Source: Clostridia bacterium
Lineage (GTDB): Bacteria > Bacillota > Clostridia > Oscillospirales > Acutalibacteraceae
DNA: 64,000 bases
Direction of reading: 5' to 3'
Assembly (NCBI GenBank): GCA_017431035.1
Contig: JAFRLW010000012.1
Coordinates: 1-64,000, forward strand
The notes under the pieces were generated by a model. That model saw only the letters and a list, made by a program, of their open reading frames with translations. It was not told the DNA's origin and did no database searches. Position 1 is the first letter of the stretch. The number at the start of each line of letters is the position of its first letter. Shown one piece after another: positions 17,072-24,612 of this stretch. The position numbers were made by a program, and so were the translations under genes.

Positions 17072-18070
17072 ATGACGCAAGAAAACTATAATTATACACC
17101 TGCCGTCTTTTATGAAACAAAGGCGGCAGGCGAAAAGAGATATATAAAACGCGCAGGAAACACAATAGGAACAATTTGCTTTTTTGCCTCGCTTGTATCT
17201 GTCTTTTGGTCCGTTGCGGCGGTTTATATATCGGCGCTTTTCGGCGTTTCAAAAGATAGTGTGATGAAAGCGCTGACTAATCCCGGATTTATGCAGTTTG
17301 TTCAGGTGCTTTTCTCTACCGTTGTTTTTATTTTCCCCTTTGTTATAGCGGCGAAAATAATGAAAACGCCCATATCGGAAAGCCTGTCTTTCAAAAAGGT
17401 CAGCGGGAAAGAAATGAGGTCCTATTTGTATATAGGCATTGCTTTTTGCGCCCTTGCTAACCTGGTTGTAAACTTTGCCGGCTCGGTTTTTGAGAATATG
17501 GGCTTTCACTATAACCTGTCTGACTCGGAAAACCCCACGGGCGTTGTCGGATTTATACTTGTTTGTATTTCTTCGGCGGTAGTTCCGGCGCTGGCGGAAG
17601 AGTTTGGCACAAGAGGAGTGCTGATAGGCATTTTACGTCCTATGGGCGACGGCTTTGCCGTGCTTATTTCGGCTATTGTTTTCGGACTTGTTCACGGAAA
17701 CTTTGCTCAAATACCCTTTGCCTTTTTAGTCGGGTTGGCGCTCGGCTATATCAGGGTAAAAAGCGGCTCTATGGTGGTTTGTATTATAGTTCATTTTATA
17801 AACAACTTTATTTCGGTTTGCGTTTCATACCTTACCGATATTATGGGAACTGCTGCCGTGAACGCTCTCTATACCGTTTTCCTTGCCGTTTGCGTTTTGC
17901 TTGGAATTATCGGGGTAAAAAACCTCTCAAAAATCGGCAGTCTTGATTTTGAAAAAGCCGATACCGAAACCAAAGAGAGTGTAAAGGTCAAGTGGTTTTT
18001 GACAAGTCCTATGATGATTGTTTTTACGGTAACGGTAGTTATTCTATCTTGCCTATATTTCTTCGTATAG
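17072..18070 (+). CDS. CPBP family intramembrane metalloprotease
   Basis: This 332-residue protein has about eight hydrophobic helices. The CPBP/Abi signature is complete: EEFGTRGVL (EExxxR) at about residues 177-185, FGLVHGN at about 211-217 and HFINNFI around 248. These glutamates and histidines form the metal site. Family members process prenyl proteins or act in signalling and bacteriocin immunity; the substrate here is unknown. It follows gyrA by 20 bp with its own GGGGCG site and precedes tadA by 3 bp. Confidence 0.85.
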   Translation: MTQENYNYTPAVFYETKAAGEKRYIKRAGNTIGTICFFASLVSVFWSVAAVYISALFGVSKDSVMKALTNPGFMQFVQVLFSTVVFIFPFVIAAKIMKTPISESLSFKKVSGKEMRSYLYIGIAFCALANLVVNFAGSVFENMGFHYNLSDSENPTGVVGFILVCISSAVVPALAEEFGTRGVLIGILRPMGDGFAVLISAIVFGLVHGNFAQIPFAFLVGLALGYIRVKSGSMVVCIIVHFINNFISVCVSYLTDIMGTAAVNALYTVFLAVCVLLGIIGVKNLSKIGSLDFEKADTETKESVKVKWFLTSPMMIVFTVTVVILSCLYFFV

Positions 18071-18073
18071 TTT

Positions 18074-18532
18074 TTGGAGGTGGCGGGTATAAAGGCTGCG
18101 TTTATGGAAATGGCGCTTCTTGAAGCAAAAAAAGCGCTTGACGCCGGCGAAATGCCCGTCGGCGCCATTATAGTAAAAGATAATATGGTTATTGCCCGTG
18201 CTCACAATATGAGAGAGGCGAAAAAAAGCACCCTCTCTCACGCCGAGTGCGAGGCTATTCGTATTGCAAACGAGGTTTTAGGCGACTGGCGACTTGACGG
18301 TTGCACTATGTATGTCACATTAGAGCCTTGTATGATGTGTATGGGCGCCATTATAAATGCGAGAATATCGGAACTTGTTTTCGGAGCGTTCGACCAAAAC
18401 AAAGGCGCAGTCGAGAGCAAACTGAACCCGACCGCCATAGCCGATAAAATGCCCGAAATATATGCAGGAATAAAAGAAGATAAATGCAAAAGGCTTATAA
18501 ACAGATTTTTCAAAGAGGTCAGAAACAAATAA
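18074..18532 (+). CDS. tadA: tRNA adenosine(34) deaminase TadA
   Basis: This zinc deaminase converts A34 to inosine in tRNA-Arg(ACG). HAECEAIRIA gives the zinc histidine and catalytic glutamate, and PCMMCMGAI the two zinc cysteines. The start is uncertain. Homologues begin where this frame reads IKAAFMEMAL, at codon ATA 18089, which is correctly spaced from the strong GGAGGTG (18076-18082). The in-frame TTG 18074 and GTG 18080 lie on or before that site, and ATG 18104 is 21 bases past it. The coordinates given use the longest form; the product is otherwise a normal length of about 150 residues. Confidence 0.92.
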   Translation: MEVAGIKAAFMEMALLEAKKALDAGEMPVGAIIVKDNMVIARAHNMREAKKSTLSHAECEAIRIANEVLGDWRLDGCTMYVTLEPCMMCMGAIINARISELVFGAFDQNKGAVESKLNPTAIADKMPEIYAGIKEDKCKRLINRFFKEVRNK

Positions 18533-18537
18533 TTTTT

Positions 18538-18611
18538 GCGGATATAGTTTAATGGTAAAACCCCAGCTTCCCAAGCTGGCCATGCGGGTTCGATTCCCGT
18601 TGTCCGCTCCA
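18538..18611 (+). tRNA. tRNA-Gly (anticodon CCC), CCA encoded
   Basis: The 74-nt cloverleaf has acceptor GCGGATA/TGTCCGC, D-arm TAGTTTAATGGTAAAA, anticodon stem CCAGC/GCTGG with loop TTCCCAA (anticodon CCC), T-loop TTCGATT and encoded CCA. It starts five bases after the tadA stop, so it is probably transcribed with tadA. Confidence 0.95.
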
Positions 18612-18612
18612 C

Positions 18613-18646
18613 AAAAAACCTTGTTCAAAAGAACAAGGTTTTTTGT
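18613..18646 (+). terminator. Rho-independent terminator after tRNA-Gly
   Basis: AAAAAACCTTGTTC and GAACAAGGTTTTTT enclose a four-base AAAA loop, and the stem ends in a T-run. Confidence 0.88.
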
Positions 18647-18650
18647 GTTT

Positions 18651-18847
18651 GTGTCCGAAAGGACACAATATCGTTTTGCGACTGTGTCGCAAATATCATT
18701 TGACAGGGCAAAGCCCTGACAACACCGTTTGTTTATTTTTATAATAAATCGGACACAAAACGAAGTTATGCAATAGCATAAATGAAGTGATGCTACGCAT
18801 CATCAGTGTTACGGCATTTGCCGTAAACGATGTTGCACTTCGTGCAA
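18651..18847 (+). repeat. Array of seven tandem small hairpins
   Basis: Seven stem-loops with 5-8 bp stems and two- to four-base loops follow one another: 18651-18666, 18675-18693, 18704-18718, 18766-18781, 18788-18802, 18809-18826 and 18833-18847. Stem sequences are unrelated to each other, and the last four are joined by six- to eight-base linkers such as AATGAAG and ACGATG. No open reading frame covers the array and none of the last hairpins has a terminator T-run. The array ends about 40 bp before a truncated reading frame. Confidence 0.8.
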
Positions 18848-18880
18848 AAGTGTGATAACATATGTTTGGCTTAAGAAAGG

Positions 18881-18977
18881 GTGATCGGTTTGAAAAACGA
18901 TAAATTGTCAGATCTTTCTATTTGATAGCTTCTATAAAAACAGCAAAGAAAAACACTCAAAAGCAGGCGGGAAAATG
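18881..18977 (+). pseudogene. Internally deleted remnant, possibly four-helix-bundle (23S rRNA IVP-like) gene
   Basis: After a GAAAGGGTGAT site the frame opens as (V)IGLKNDKLSDLSI and stops. A different frame directly after it reads LIASIKTAKKNTQKQAGK and stops within the next gene's start. N-termini of the KLSDLS type and C-termini of the SIIKTAKKN type belong to the small four-helix-bundle S23/IVP family, so an internal deletion seems likely. The family match is from memory of typical ends and is tentative. Confidence 0.4.
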
Positions 18978-19928
18978 AAATTATATATATCCGAGCACGA
19001 AAAATCGGGCGGAATACACGTATTTGATTTATCTGATAAAAGAGTCGACGAAATACAATTTATAAAACTTGACCGACCGACCTATTTTACAATAGAGGGC
19101 GACAAACTCTATGCCGTATTGCGTGACCCGTTTGGAACTATGGAGAGCGGAATGGTCACTTTTGATATAGCAAAAGACGGAACGCTTTATAATATGAGCA
19201 AAACAGTTGCCACAAACGGCAAAAGCGGATGTCATATCTCGGTAAATAAATGGGGTATTTATATCGCAAACTACCGCTCGGCAAACATTTGCAAAATGCC
19301 GGACAGAGTAGTAGTACATACCGGCGGCGGACCGAACACAGAACGTCAGGAAGAGGCGCACCCTCATTTTGCAAAAATCACCCCTGACGGCAAATATATA
19401 ATAGCGACCGACCTCGGCACTGACGAGGTGTATCTTTACGACAAAAACCTAAAAGAGATTTCACGTTGCAAATTGCCTTGCGGAGTGGGATCCCGACATA
19501 TCGCATTTAATAAAGACAAAAAGACCGTTTATATATCCCTTGAACTTTCAAGCGAGGTGGCAACCCTTTCGCTTTCAGGCGACAAACTTGAATATATCGG
19601 CTCACAAAAGACCATACCAAACGGCTATAACATAGAGAACTTCCCTGCGGCAATAAGGGTGAAAGACGATTTTTTGTACGTATCTAACAGAGGACACGAC
19701 AGTATAGCCGTTTTTGATATAAAGGAAAAAGCGCCAAAACTTTTAGAAAACGTTTCTTCCTTTGGCGAAAACCCGAGAGATTTTTATATAAAGGGAAAAG
19801 GACTTGTCTGCGTAAACAGAATAAGCGGAGATATTGTTTTTTATAAACTGATAAACGGAATGCCAAAACGTGAAGATATAAAACTAAAAGTTAATTCCCC
19901 TACCTGCGTTATATTAGATGATAGATAA
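18975..19928 (+). CDS. Lactonase-like beta-propeller protein
   Basis: This 317-residue protein fits the seven-bladed lactonase/6-phosphogluconolactonase (Pgl, YbhE) family. It contains HPHFAKITPDGKYIIATDLG at about residues 126-145, GSRHIAFN and the FPAAIRVKDDFLYVSNRGHD block. Typical members are about 340 residues, so the N-terminus is slightly short. No signal peptide is seen, so it is cytosolic. Either lactone hydrolysis in the pentose phosphate pathway or another propeller function is possible. AGGCGGGAAAATG supplies the start. Confidence 0.78.
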   Translation: MKLYISEHEKSGGIHVFDLSDKRVDEIQFIKLDRPTYFTIEGDKLYAVLRDPFGTMESGMVTFDIAKDGTLYNMSKTVATNGKSGCHISVNKWGIYIANYRSANICKMPDRVVVHTGGGPNTERQEEAHPHFAKITPDGKYIIATDLGTDEVYLYDKNLKEISRCKLPCGVGSRHIAFNKDKKTVYISLELSSEVATLSLSGDKLEYIGSQKTIPNGYNIENFPAAIRVKDDFLYVSNRGHDSIAVFDIKEKAPKLLENVSSFGENPRDFYIKGKGLVCVNRISGDIVFYKLINGMPKREDIKLKVNSPTCVILDDR

Positions 19929-19931
19929 TAG

Positions 19932-19963
19932 AAAAAACCGAACGGTTTAACCGTTCGGTTTTC
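19932..19963. terminator. Bidirectional terminator
   Basis: AAAAAACCGAACGG and CCGTTCGGTTTTCT pair around TTTAA. It lies between the convergent lactonase-like and glycosylase genes. Confidence 0.85.
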
Positions 19964-20437
19964 TTATAATATTATTTTCCACGCATTTTTAAGTTTTTCA
20001 AGAGAAAAAGCGGCGTTGGCGGGGCTTGTAGAGGGAAGTTTTATATCCTTAATACCCGTCTTTTCAAAAATGTATTTATTATAAAGGGTATGAGCGAGGT
20101 TTCCGTTTGTAAAAATGCGGTTTATTTTTGAGTTATTAAGTATCTTTGTAAAATCGTTTGGCACCACGTTTTTGATAGACGAATCGGCGGAGCCTACAAT
20201 ATCGCAAGACTTTATAACGTCAAAAACGGCAATTCCGTGTTTTAGCAAAAACTCTTTCTTGTTTTGTATTGTGTTTGGCAACTCTTCGCCGTACAGAAAA
20301 GACAACACTTTCCAAAATCTGTTTTGGGGGTTGCCGTAGAAAAATCCCTCTTCCCTCGATTTTACCGAAGGGAAAGAGCCTAAAATAAGGATTTTTGAGT
20401 TTTCGTTAAACACGGGTTTTATCGGATGAGTTATCAT
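19964..20437 (-). CDS. DNA-deoxyinosine glycosylase (UDG superfamily, family 6)
   Basis: The 157-residue protein belongs to the small uracil-glycosylase superfamily group that removes hypoxanthine from DNA. Motif 1 reads ILGSFPSVKSREEGFFYGNP (about 18-37), with NRFWKVL after it. Motif 2 reads LPSTSPANA (about 136-144). The asparagine in GNPQN is the conserved catalytic one. It starts six bases after the obgE stop, so it is the last gene of a minus-strand group. Confidence 0.85.
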   Translation of the reverse strand: MITHPIKPVFNENSKILILGSFPSVKSREEGFFYGNPQNRFWKVLSFLYGEELPNTIQNKKEFLLKHGIAVFDVIKSCDIVGSADSSIKNVVPNDFTKILNNSKINRIFTNGNLAHTLYNKYIFEKTGIKDIKLPSTSPANAAFSLEKLKNAWKIIL

Positions 20438-20442
20438 AATTT

Positions 20443-21711
20443 TTACGGGATGTACTCAAACTCAAAATCATAAATACTAACGGTGTCGCCCTCTGAAACG
20501 CCCTCGTTTACAAGCGCATCAATAATACCGTACTTAAGCAGCACACGCTCAAAATACTGCAACGCTTCGCTATCGGTCGGGTCAATGCCGTTCATAATAT
20601 TAAGCAGCCACGGTGCGTCTTCAACATAGTAAATACCGTCACGCTTAGATATTTTGAACTCGCCTTTGGCGATTTTCTTTTCCTCGATAACGGGGTCGCT
20701 CTCATATACCTTTATCGGCGGTAGTTTTGAGAGTTCCTCGGCGATACAGTCAAGGAGTTCCCCCACGCCCTCTTTAATAGGCGCCATAATCTCGAAAAAG
20801 CGGAAACCTTTTTGAAGAAAATACTCACGAACTTTCTTTATTTGCTCCTCGTCACAAAGGTCGCACTTGTTTGCAACAACGATTTGTTTAACCTTTGACA
20901 GTTCCTCGTTAAAGGAAGAAAGTTCTTCGTTTATTTTATTGAAATCGTCAATAGGGTCTCTGCCCTCGCTGCCGGCAACGTCTAAAACGTGGACTAAAAG
21001 TCTGCAACGTTCAACGTGACGTAAAAAGGCGTGGCCGAGACCTATTCCCTCATGCGCTCCCTCAATAAGACCCGGAATATCCGCCATAACAAAAGAAGTT
21101 CCCTCGTTATAGCGCACAACACCGAGCACGGGCGTTAGTGTTGTAAAGTGATAATCGGCAATTTTCGGTTTTGCCTCGCTTACAACAGATAAAAGGGTTG
21201 ATTTTCCGACGTTTGGAAAACCTATCAGTCCGACGTCGGCAAGAAGTTTGAGTTCCAAAACAACGTCAAGTTCCTCGCCGGGCGCACCCGGTCTTGCAAA
21301 ACGGGGAACCTGTCTTGTCGGGGTGGCAAAATGGGTGTTTCCCCAACCGCCGTTACCGCCTTTTGCGATTATGAAGTTTTCATCGGTGGAAACGTCGGCA
21401 ATTATCCTGCCGGTAGACTCCTCTTTAACAAGGGTGCCCCTAGGGACCGAAACGATAAGGTCCGGCGCCGATTTTCCCGACTGGCGTTCACCCCTGCCGT
21501 TTTCACCGTTTTCGGCTGCGTATTTTCTCTTATAACGGAAATCGGCAAGGGTAGAGAGGTTGTCATCCGCTTTGAAGATGATATTTCCGCCCTTTCCGCC
21601 GTCTCCGCCGTCAGGACCGCCGGCGGCAACATACTTTTCCCTATGAAAAGCAACTGCGCCGTCTCCGCCTTTTCCGGCTTTCAAATGTATTTTAGCAACG
21701 TCTATAAACAT
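20443..21711 (-). CDS. obgE: GTPase ObgE/CgtA
   Basis: This 422-residue ribosome-associated GTPase acts in 50S assembly, stress response and sporulation control. The glycine-rich Obg fold (GGDGGKGGN at about 36-44) precedes G1 GFPNVGKST (about 168-176), the DIPGLIEGAHEGIGLG block and NKCD. The C-terminal OCT domain ends in the YDFEFEY motif. AAAAGGTAA lies before the ATG. It follows rpmA, but a terminator hairpin sits between the two. Confidence 0.96.
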   Translation of the reverse strand: MFIDVAKIHLKAGKGGDGAVAFHREKYVAAGGPDGGDGGKGGNIIFKADDNLSTLADFRYKRKYAAENGENGRGERQSGKSAPDLIVSVPRGTLVKEESTGRIIADVSTDENFIIAKGGNGGWGNTHFATPTRQVPRFARPGAPGEELDVVLELKLLADVGLIGFPNVGKSTLLSVVSEAKPKIADYHFTTLTPVLGVVRYNEGTSFVMADIPGLIEGAHEGIGLGHAFLRHVERCRLLVHVLDVAGSEGRDPIDDFNKINEELSSFNEELSKVKQIVVANKCDLCDEEQIKKVREYFLQKGFRFFEIMAPIKEGVGELLDCIAEELSKLPPIKVYESDPVIEEKKIAKGEFKISKRDGIYYVEDAPWLLNIMNGIDPTDSEALQYFERVLLKYGIIDALVNEGVSEGDTVSIYDFEFEYIP

Positions 21712-21731
21712 ATAAGTTACCTTTTCCCATC

Positions 21732-21766
21732 AAAAAAATATCCGAGCGTCAAACGGCGCCCGGATA
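21732..21766 (-). terminator. Terminator between rpmA and obgE
   Basis: On the minus strand ATCCGGGCG and CGCTCGGAT form a nine-bp stem with one G-U pair, followed by ATTTTTTT. It may attenuate readthrough from the L21-L27 genes into obgE. Confidence 0.8.
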
Positions 21767-21776
21767 AGCATTTTTA

Positions 21777-22061
21777 TTATTGTTCAACCGCGTAGATACT
21801 TACCTGTTTACGATCTCTGCCTACACGCTCAAACTTAACCTTACCGTCTATCAAAGCAAATAAGGTATCATCCGAACCACGACCGACATTGTTTCCGGCG
21901 TGAATATGTGTTCCACGCTGACGAACGAGGATGTTTCCGGCTAGTACGAACTGGCCGTCGCCTCTTTTAACGCCCAAACGTTTGCTTTCGCTGTCACGTC
22001 CGTTTTTGGTAGAACCCATACCTTTTTTATGAGCAAACAACTGAATGTTAATCTTTAACAT
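21777..22061 (-). CDS. rpmA: 50S ribosomal protein L27
   Basis: The 94-residue protein begins [20 protein letters not shown]. The first nine residues form the cleavable extension found in Firmicutes L27, removed by Prp before AHKKG to expose the tail that reaches the peptidyl transferase centre. [16 protein letters not shown] and [19 protein letters not shown] are typical. The prp gene lies four bases upstream. Confidence 0.97.
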   Translation of the reverse strand: MLKINIQLFAHKKGMGSTKNGRDSESKRLGVKRGDGQFVLAGNILVRQRGTHIHAGNNVGRGSDDTLFALIDGKVKFERVGRDRKQVSIYAVEQ

Positions 22062-22065
22062 TTAT

Positions 22066-22383
22066 CTACACCTCCGTAGTAATTCTAATTCTTTTTGGAT
22101 ACTGTTTACAAAGTTCGGTTATATGAAGTTCAAAACTTTTAAGGATTAAGTCCGTCTTATCGGTAGTTTTGTTTAGCATAATCGTCATTTTAGCATCCGA
22201 CACGTCTGCAGTAATATCCGCCTTTACAATTTCTATAAGGGCGTTTGCCGCAAGGTATGCGGCGGAGGAAACGGCGGAGCAAACAATTTTGCCCTCTAAA
22301 TCACTATCCGAAGCGGTACTGTGGCCTGAAAGAGTGAAACCTACAATATCCTCGTTTTTGTAAACAAAAGTTACATTTGTCAT
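22066..22383 (-). CDS. prp: Ribosomal-processing cysteine protease Prp
   Basis: The 105-residue protease cleaves the N-terminal extension of L27. The catalytic pair is visible as H21 in SGHSTASD and C35 in IVCSAVSSAA, at the spacing seen in Staphylococcus Prp. Gene order rplU-prp-rpmA is the conserved one. The start follows rplU by five bases, indicating coupling. Confidence 0.95.
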   Translation of the reverse strand: MTNVTFVYKNEDIVGFTLSGHSTASDSDLEGKIVCSAVSSAAYLAANALIEIVKADITADVSDAKMTIMLNKTTDKTDLILKSFELHITELCKQYPKRIRITTEV

Positions 22384-22388
22384 AAGGT

Positions 22389-22694
22389 TTAGCCTATTTC
22401 GGTAATCTGTACCTTAGTATAGGGCTGTCTATGACCCATTTTACGTGAACTGCTCTTTTTCGGTTTGTAAGTAAATACAGTGATTTTCTTACCCTTGCCG
22501 TTTTTGAGAACTGTTCCCTTTACGAAGGCATCTTTAACATAAGGTTTGCCGACTTTGAGAGTGCGGTTGCTAAGGGCCACAACCTTGTCAAAGGTAACTT
22601 CTTCGTCAACGTTAGCGTCCAACTTCTCTACATAAATAACGTCACCGTTCTTTACGCAGTACTGTTTTCCGCCGGTCTCGATAATTGCGTACAT
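22389..22694 (-). CDS. rplU: 50S ribosomal protein L21
   Basis: This 101-residue protein begins [20 protein letters not shown] and ends with the L21 signature [19 protein letters not shown]. It binds 23S rRNA with L20. It is the first gene of rplU-prp-rpmA and is preceded by a leader of about 80 nt that probably carries its autoregulatory RNA. Confidence 0.97.
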   Translation of the reverse strand: MYAIIETGGKQYCVKNGDVIYVEKLDANVDEEVTFDKVVALSNRTLKVGKPYVKDAFVKGTVLKNGKGKKITVFTYKPKKSSSRKMGHRQPYTKVQITEIG

Positions 22695-22775
22695 TTTTTA
22701 CACCTGCCATATTTTCAGTCTCGCTACAAGAAGGCGTGCGACAAAGCGCAACTTAATAAGCCCACAGTATGCGGC
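22695..22775 (-). ncRNA. Ribosomal protein L21 leader (cis-regulatory RNA)
   Basis: Between the promoter and the rplU ATG is an 80-nt leader with pairing segments and a sequence that reads GTAGCGAGACTG then GGCAGGTG on the minus strand. L21 leaders are known upstream of rplU-prp-rpmA in Firmicutes. I assign it from position and general layout; no covariance search was possible. Confidence 0.5.
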
Positions 22776-22781
22776 TAGGCT

Positions 22782-22810
22782 ATTCTATCACAAAAGAAAT
22801 ACAATGTCAA
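22782..22810 (-). promoter_or_regulatory. rplU promoter
   Basis: On the minus strand TTGACA (22810-22805) and TAGAAT (22787-22782) are 17 bp apart. It lies back to back with the promoter of the short-chain dehydrogenase gene. Confidence 0.8.
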
Positions 22811-22819
22811 GTTTTAATC

Positions 22820-22848
22820 TTGAAATTATTTTATATATTATATATAAT
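22820..22848 (+). promoter_or_regulatory. Promoter of SDR gene
   Basis: TTGAAA (22820-22825), a 17-bp spacer and TATAAT (22843-22848) lie 29 bp before the ATG at 22878. Confidence 0.7.
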
Positions 22849-22877
22849 AATAGCAAATAACACAAAGGGGAAAAGAT

Positions 22878-23636
22878 ATGAATATTGCCGTTATTACCGG
22901 GGCGTCGTCCGGACTGGGAAGAGAATATGTAAAAGCGGTTTTCCGAATGTATCCTGCGCTTGAGGAAATTTGGATTATCGCAAGGCGGGAAAACAAACTT
23001 TTTGAACTGAAAGTAGAACTCGGCGACAAGATACGCATTTTTCCGATAGATATAACCGATAATTTTGCCGTTAATCAGTATTCCGAAATGTTAAAGGAAA
23101 CAAACGCCAACGTCAGACTTCTTATAAACAATGCCGGTTTCGGCAAACACGGTAATTTTTATGAAATACCAACGGAAGAAAACTGCGGAATGGTGCGGCT
23201 CAACTGCGAGGCGCTGACCCTTATGACCTCAGTGACCTTGCCCTTTATGAGTGCGGGAGCGGAGATAATAAACACCTGCTCTATCGCCGCTTTTGCGCCT
23301 AATATTCGTATGGCGGTTTATTGTTCGACAAAGGCATACGTTATGTCCTTTTCAAGAGCGCTCAGGGGAGAACTCAAAAAAAGGCAGATAAACGTTTTGG
23401 CGGTTTGTCCCGGTCCTATGAACACCGAGTTTTTGCCGGTGGCAAATATAGGCAAAGGCACGTCAAAAGCCTTTGACACCCTGCCCAGAGTAAAGGTCAG
23501 AGAAATGGCGGAAAAGTCGCTTTTGGCTTCAAAACGCAAAAAGGCGGTCTACACAAACAAAGGCTTTTACAAGTTCTATCGCTTTATTGCAAAAATACTG
23601 CCAACCTCATTTGTTATGAAAATGGCAAAAACCTGA
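22878..23636 (+). CDS. SDR family NAD(P)-dependent oxidoreductase
   Basis: This 252-residue classical short-chain dehydrogenase has a Rossmann cofactor loop TGASSGLGREY at about residues 7-17, NNAGFGKHG at about 88-96, the catalytic serine in NTCSIAA, and YCSTK with Tyr and Lys at about 152-156. The substrate cannot be told. It resembles the DltE/YqjQ type of general SDR. AAAGGGGAAAAG precedes the ATG. It is a single-gene unit with its own promoter and terminator. Confidence 0.88.
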   Translation: MNIAVITGASSGLGREYVKAVFRMYPALEEIWIIARRENKLFELKVELGDKIRIFPIDITDNFAVNQYSEMLKETNANVRLLINNAGFGKHGNFYEIPTEENCGMVRLNCEALTLMTSVTLPFMSAGAEIINTCSIAAFAPNIRMAVYCSTKAYVMSFSRALRGELKKRQINVLAVCPGPMNTEFLPVANIGKGTSKAFDTLPRVKVREMAEKSLLASKRKKAVYTNKGFYKFYRFIAKILPTSFVMKMAKT

Positions 23637-23646
23637 TTTTGCTTAC

Positions 23647-23681
23647 AAAAAAGAGGACGGATATTATCCGTCCTCTTTTTA
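23647..23681. terminator. Terminator after SDR gene
   Basis: AAAAAAGAGGACGGAT and ATCCGTCCTCTTTTT pair with a very small loop; the hairpin is usable in both directions. Confidence 0.88.
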
Positions 23682-23748
23682 TATTGTTTACCTTTTTTGA
23701 TTTACATAATTTTTTATTCATTTTATTATGCATATAAAGATTTTCAAC

Positions 23749-23845
23749 TTATCCACCGACTTATCCACCGTTTTTGGCAAAAAAAGGGCAAAAAGTGGAC
23801 ATTTTCACCCTTGTCGGTTAATTACTCGGTGGAAAACGTGGATAA
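23749..23845. promoter_or_regulatory. DnaA-box cluster outside oriC
   Basis: TTATCCACC occurs at 23749-23757 and again at 23761-23769, 12 bp apart, and an inverted GTGGATAA lies at 23838-23845. All three fall in the 277-bp gap between convergent genes, 14 kb from dnaA. No open reading frame covers the gap. A similar cluster in Bacillus titrates DnaA. Confidence 0.65.
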
Positions 23846-23913
23846 CTTAAAACGGTTGTCCCGGTTTACATAAACCAAAAAAATGCATTATTCGACATTT
23901 TTTTACAACATAT

Positions 23914-24258
23914 TCAAAGAAGTATGTAAATAAGGGCATATAGGAGCAATTTATCCCCGCCGTCACCTAAAAGAAGTAACATAAGCGCAAGTAAAACACT
24001 TGTATCTCCTGTGTTATTATCGCTTAAAAAAGGCAGGTTAAAACCCTTTAGAATATCGCCTAAAAAGTTATCTTTTTTGTTATCACGGTTATCCTTTGGC
24101 GGACAGCGGTCATCTGTTTGTCTCCGCTTTTCATTTCTCGTTTCATTTCTTTGCCTTGCAAAGTGGGGCGCCGGCACGCCGAAATCCTTTGACCTTTTTG
24201 CCGTTTCCCGCATACGCTCAATGGCTTTTTGCCGTTCGAGAAAAAAATCGTTGTCCAC
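23914..24258 (-). CDS. Hypothetical protein with hydrophobic C-terminus
   Basis: This 114-residue protein is unrecognised. The N-terminal two-thirds is highly charged (Arg/Lys/Asp/Asn-rich, including RQRNETRNEKRRQ). The last 30 residues are hydrophobic, with VLLALMLLLLGDGGDKLLLY followed by ALIYILL, and look like a membrane tail or hairpin. It is the third of three short same-strand genes (24834 to 23914) and is probably co-expressed with them. A role in sporulation or the cell surface is possible but not shown. Confidence 0.6.
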   Translation of the reverse strand: MDNDFFLERQKAIERMRETAKRSKDFGVPAPHFARQRNETRNEKRRQTDDRCPPKDNRDNKKDNFLGDILKGFNLPFLSDNNTGDTSVLLALMLLLLGDGGDKLLLYALIYILL

Positions 24259-24272
24259 TAATATCCACCGCC

Positions 24273-24611
24273 TTAAAAACCTATTTCATTTAGTATTCCG
24301 CTTTCCTTAAGATAGGGCAAAATGTCAATAAGGCGCAAAAGTTTTATTGCCGTGTCCACCTTTTTTTGCCGTTCTTCGCTCAAAAGCGGACGAAGCGACG
24401 AAAGAAGCGCCGTTCTGTTATCGCCGCCGCTGTTCAGTCTTTTCATAACCCCTGCAATTTTAGAAAGGGTCATAGGGTCAAGACCTATATCGTTTGAGTT
24501 TCCATTGTCGTTTGTGTCTTCGCCCAAAATACTCTCCGCCATAAGTCTTACCTTTTCCATACTGTCGGGGTCGTCTAAAAGGCTTTTTAGTTTTTCGTTT
24601 ATATCATCCAT
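24273..24611 (-). CDS. Hypothetical helical protein
   Basis: This 112-residue, mostly alpha-helical acidic protein begins MDDINEKLKSLLDDPDSM. A central Asn/Asp-rich linker (DTNDNGNSND) is followed by a helical part rich in Leu and Lys. There is no signal peptide or membrane segment. It ends 14 bp before the next gene and begins one base from the end of the upstream gene, so it is the middle gene of an operon of three. I recognise no family. Confidence 0.6.
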   Translation of the reverse strand: MDDINEKLKSLLDDPDSMEKVRLMAESILGEDTNDNGNSNDIGLDPMTLSKIAGVMKRLNSGGDNRTALLSSLRPLLSEERQKKVDTAIKLLRLIDILPYLKESGILNEIGF

Positions 24612-24612
24612 A

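Noticed and set aside
18651..18847. CRISPR array or HEARO/omegaRNA
   Set aside because: There is no repeated direct sequence with spacers; each stem differs. No HNH, IsrB or Cas gene is nearby.
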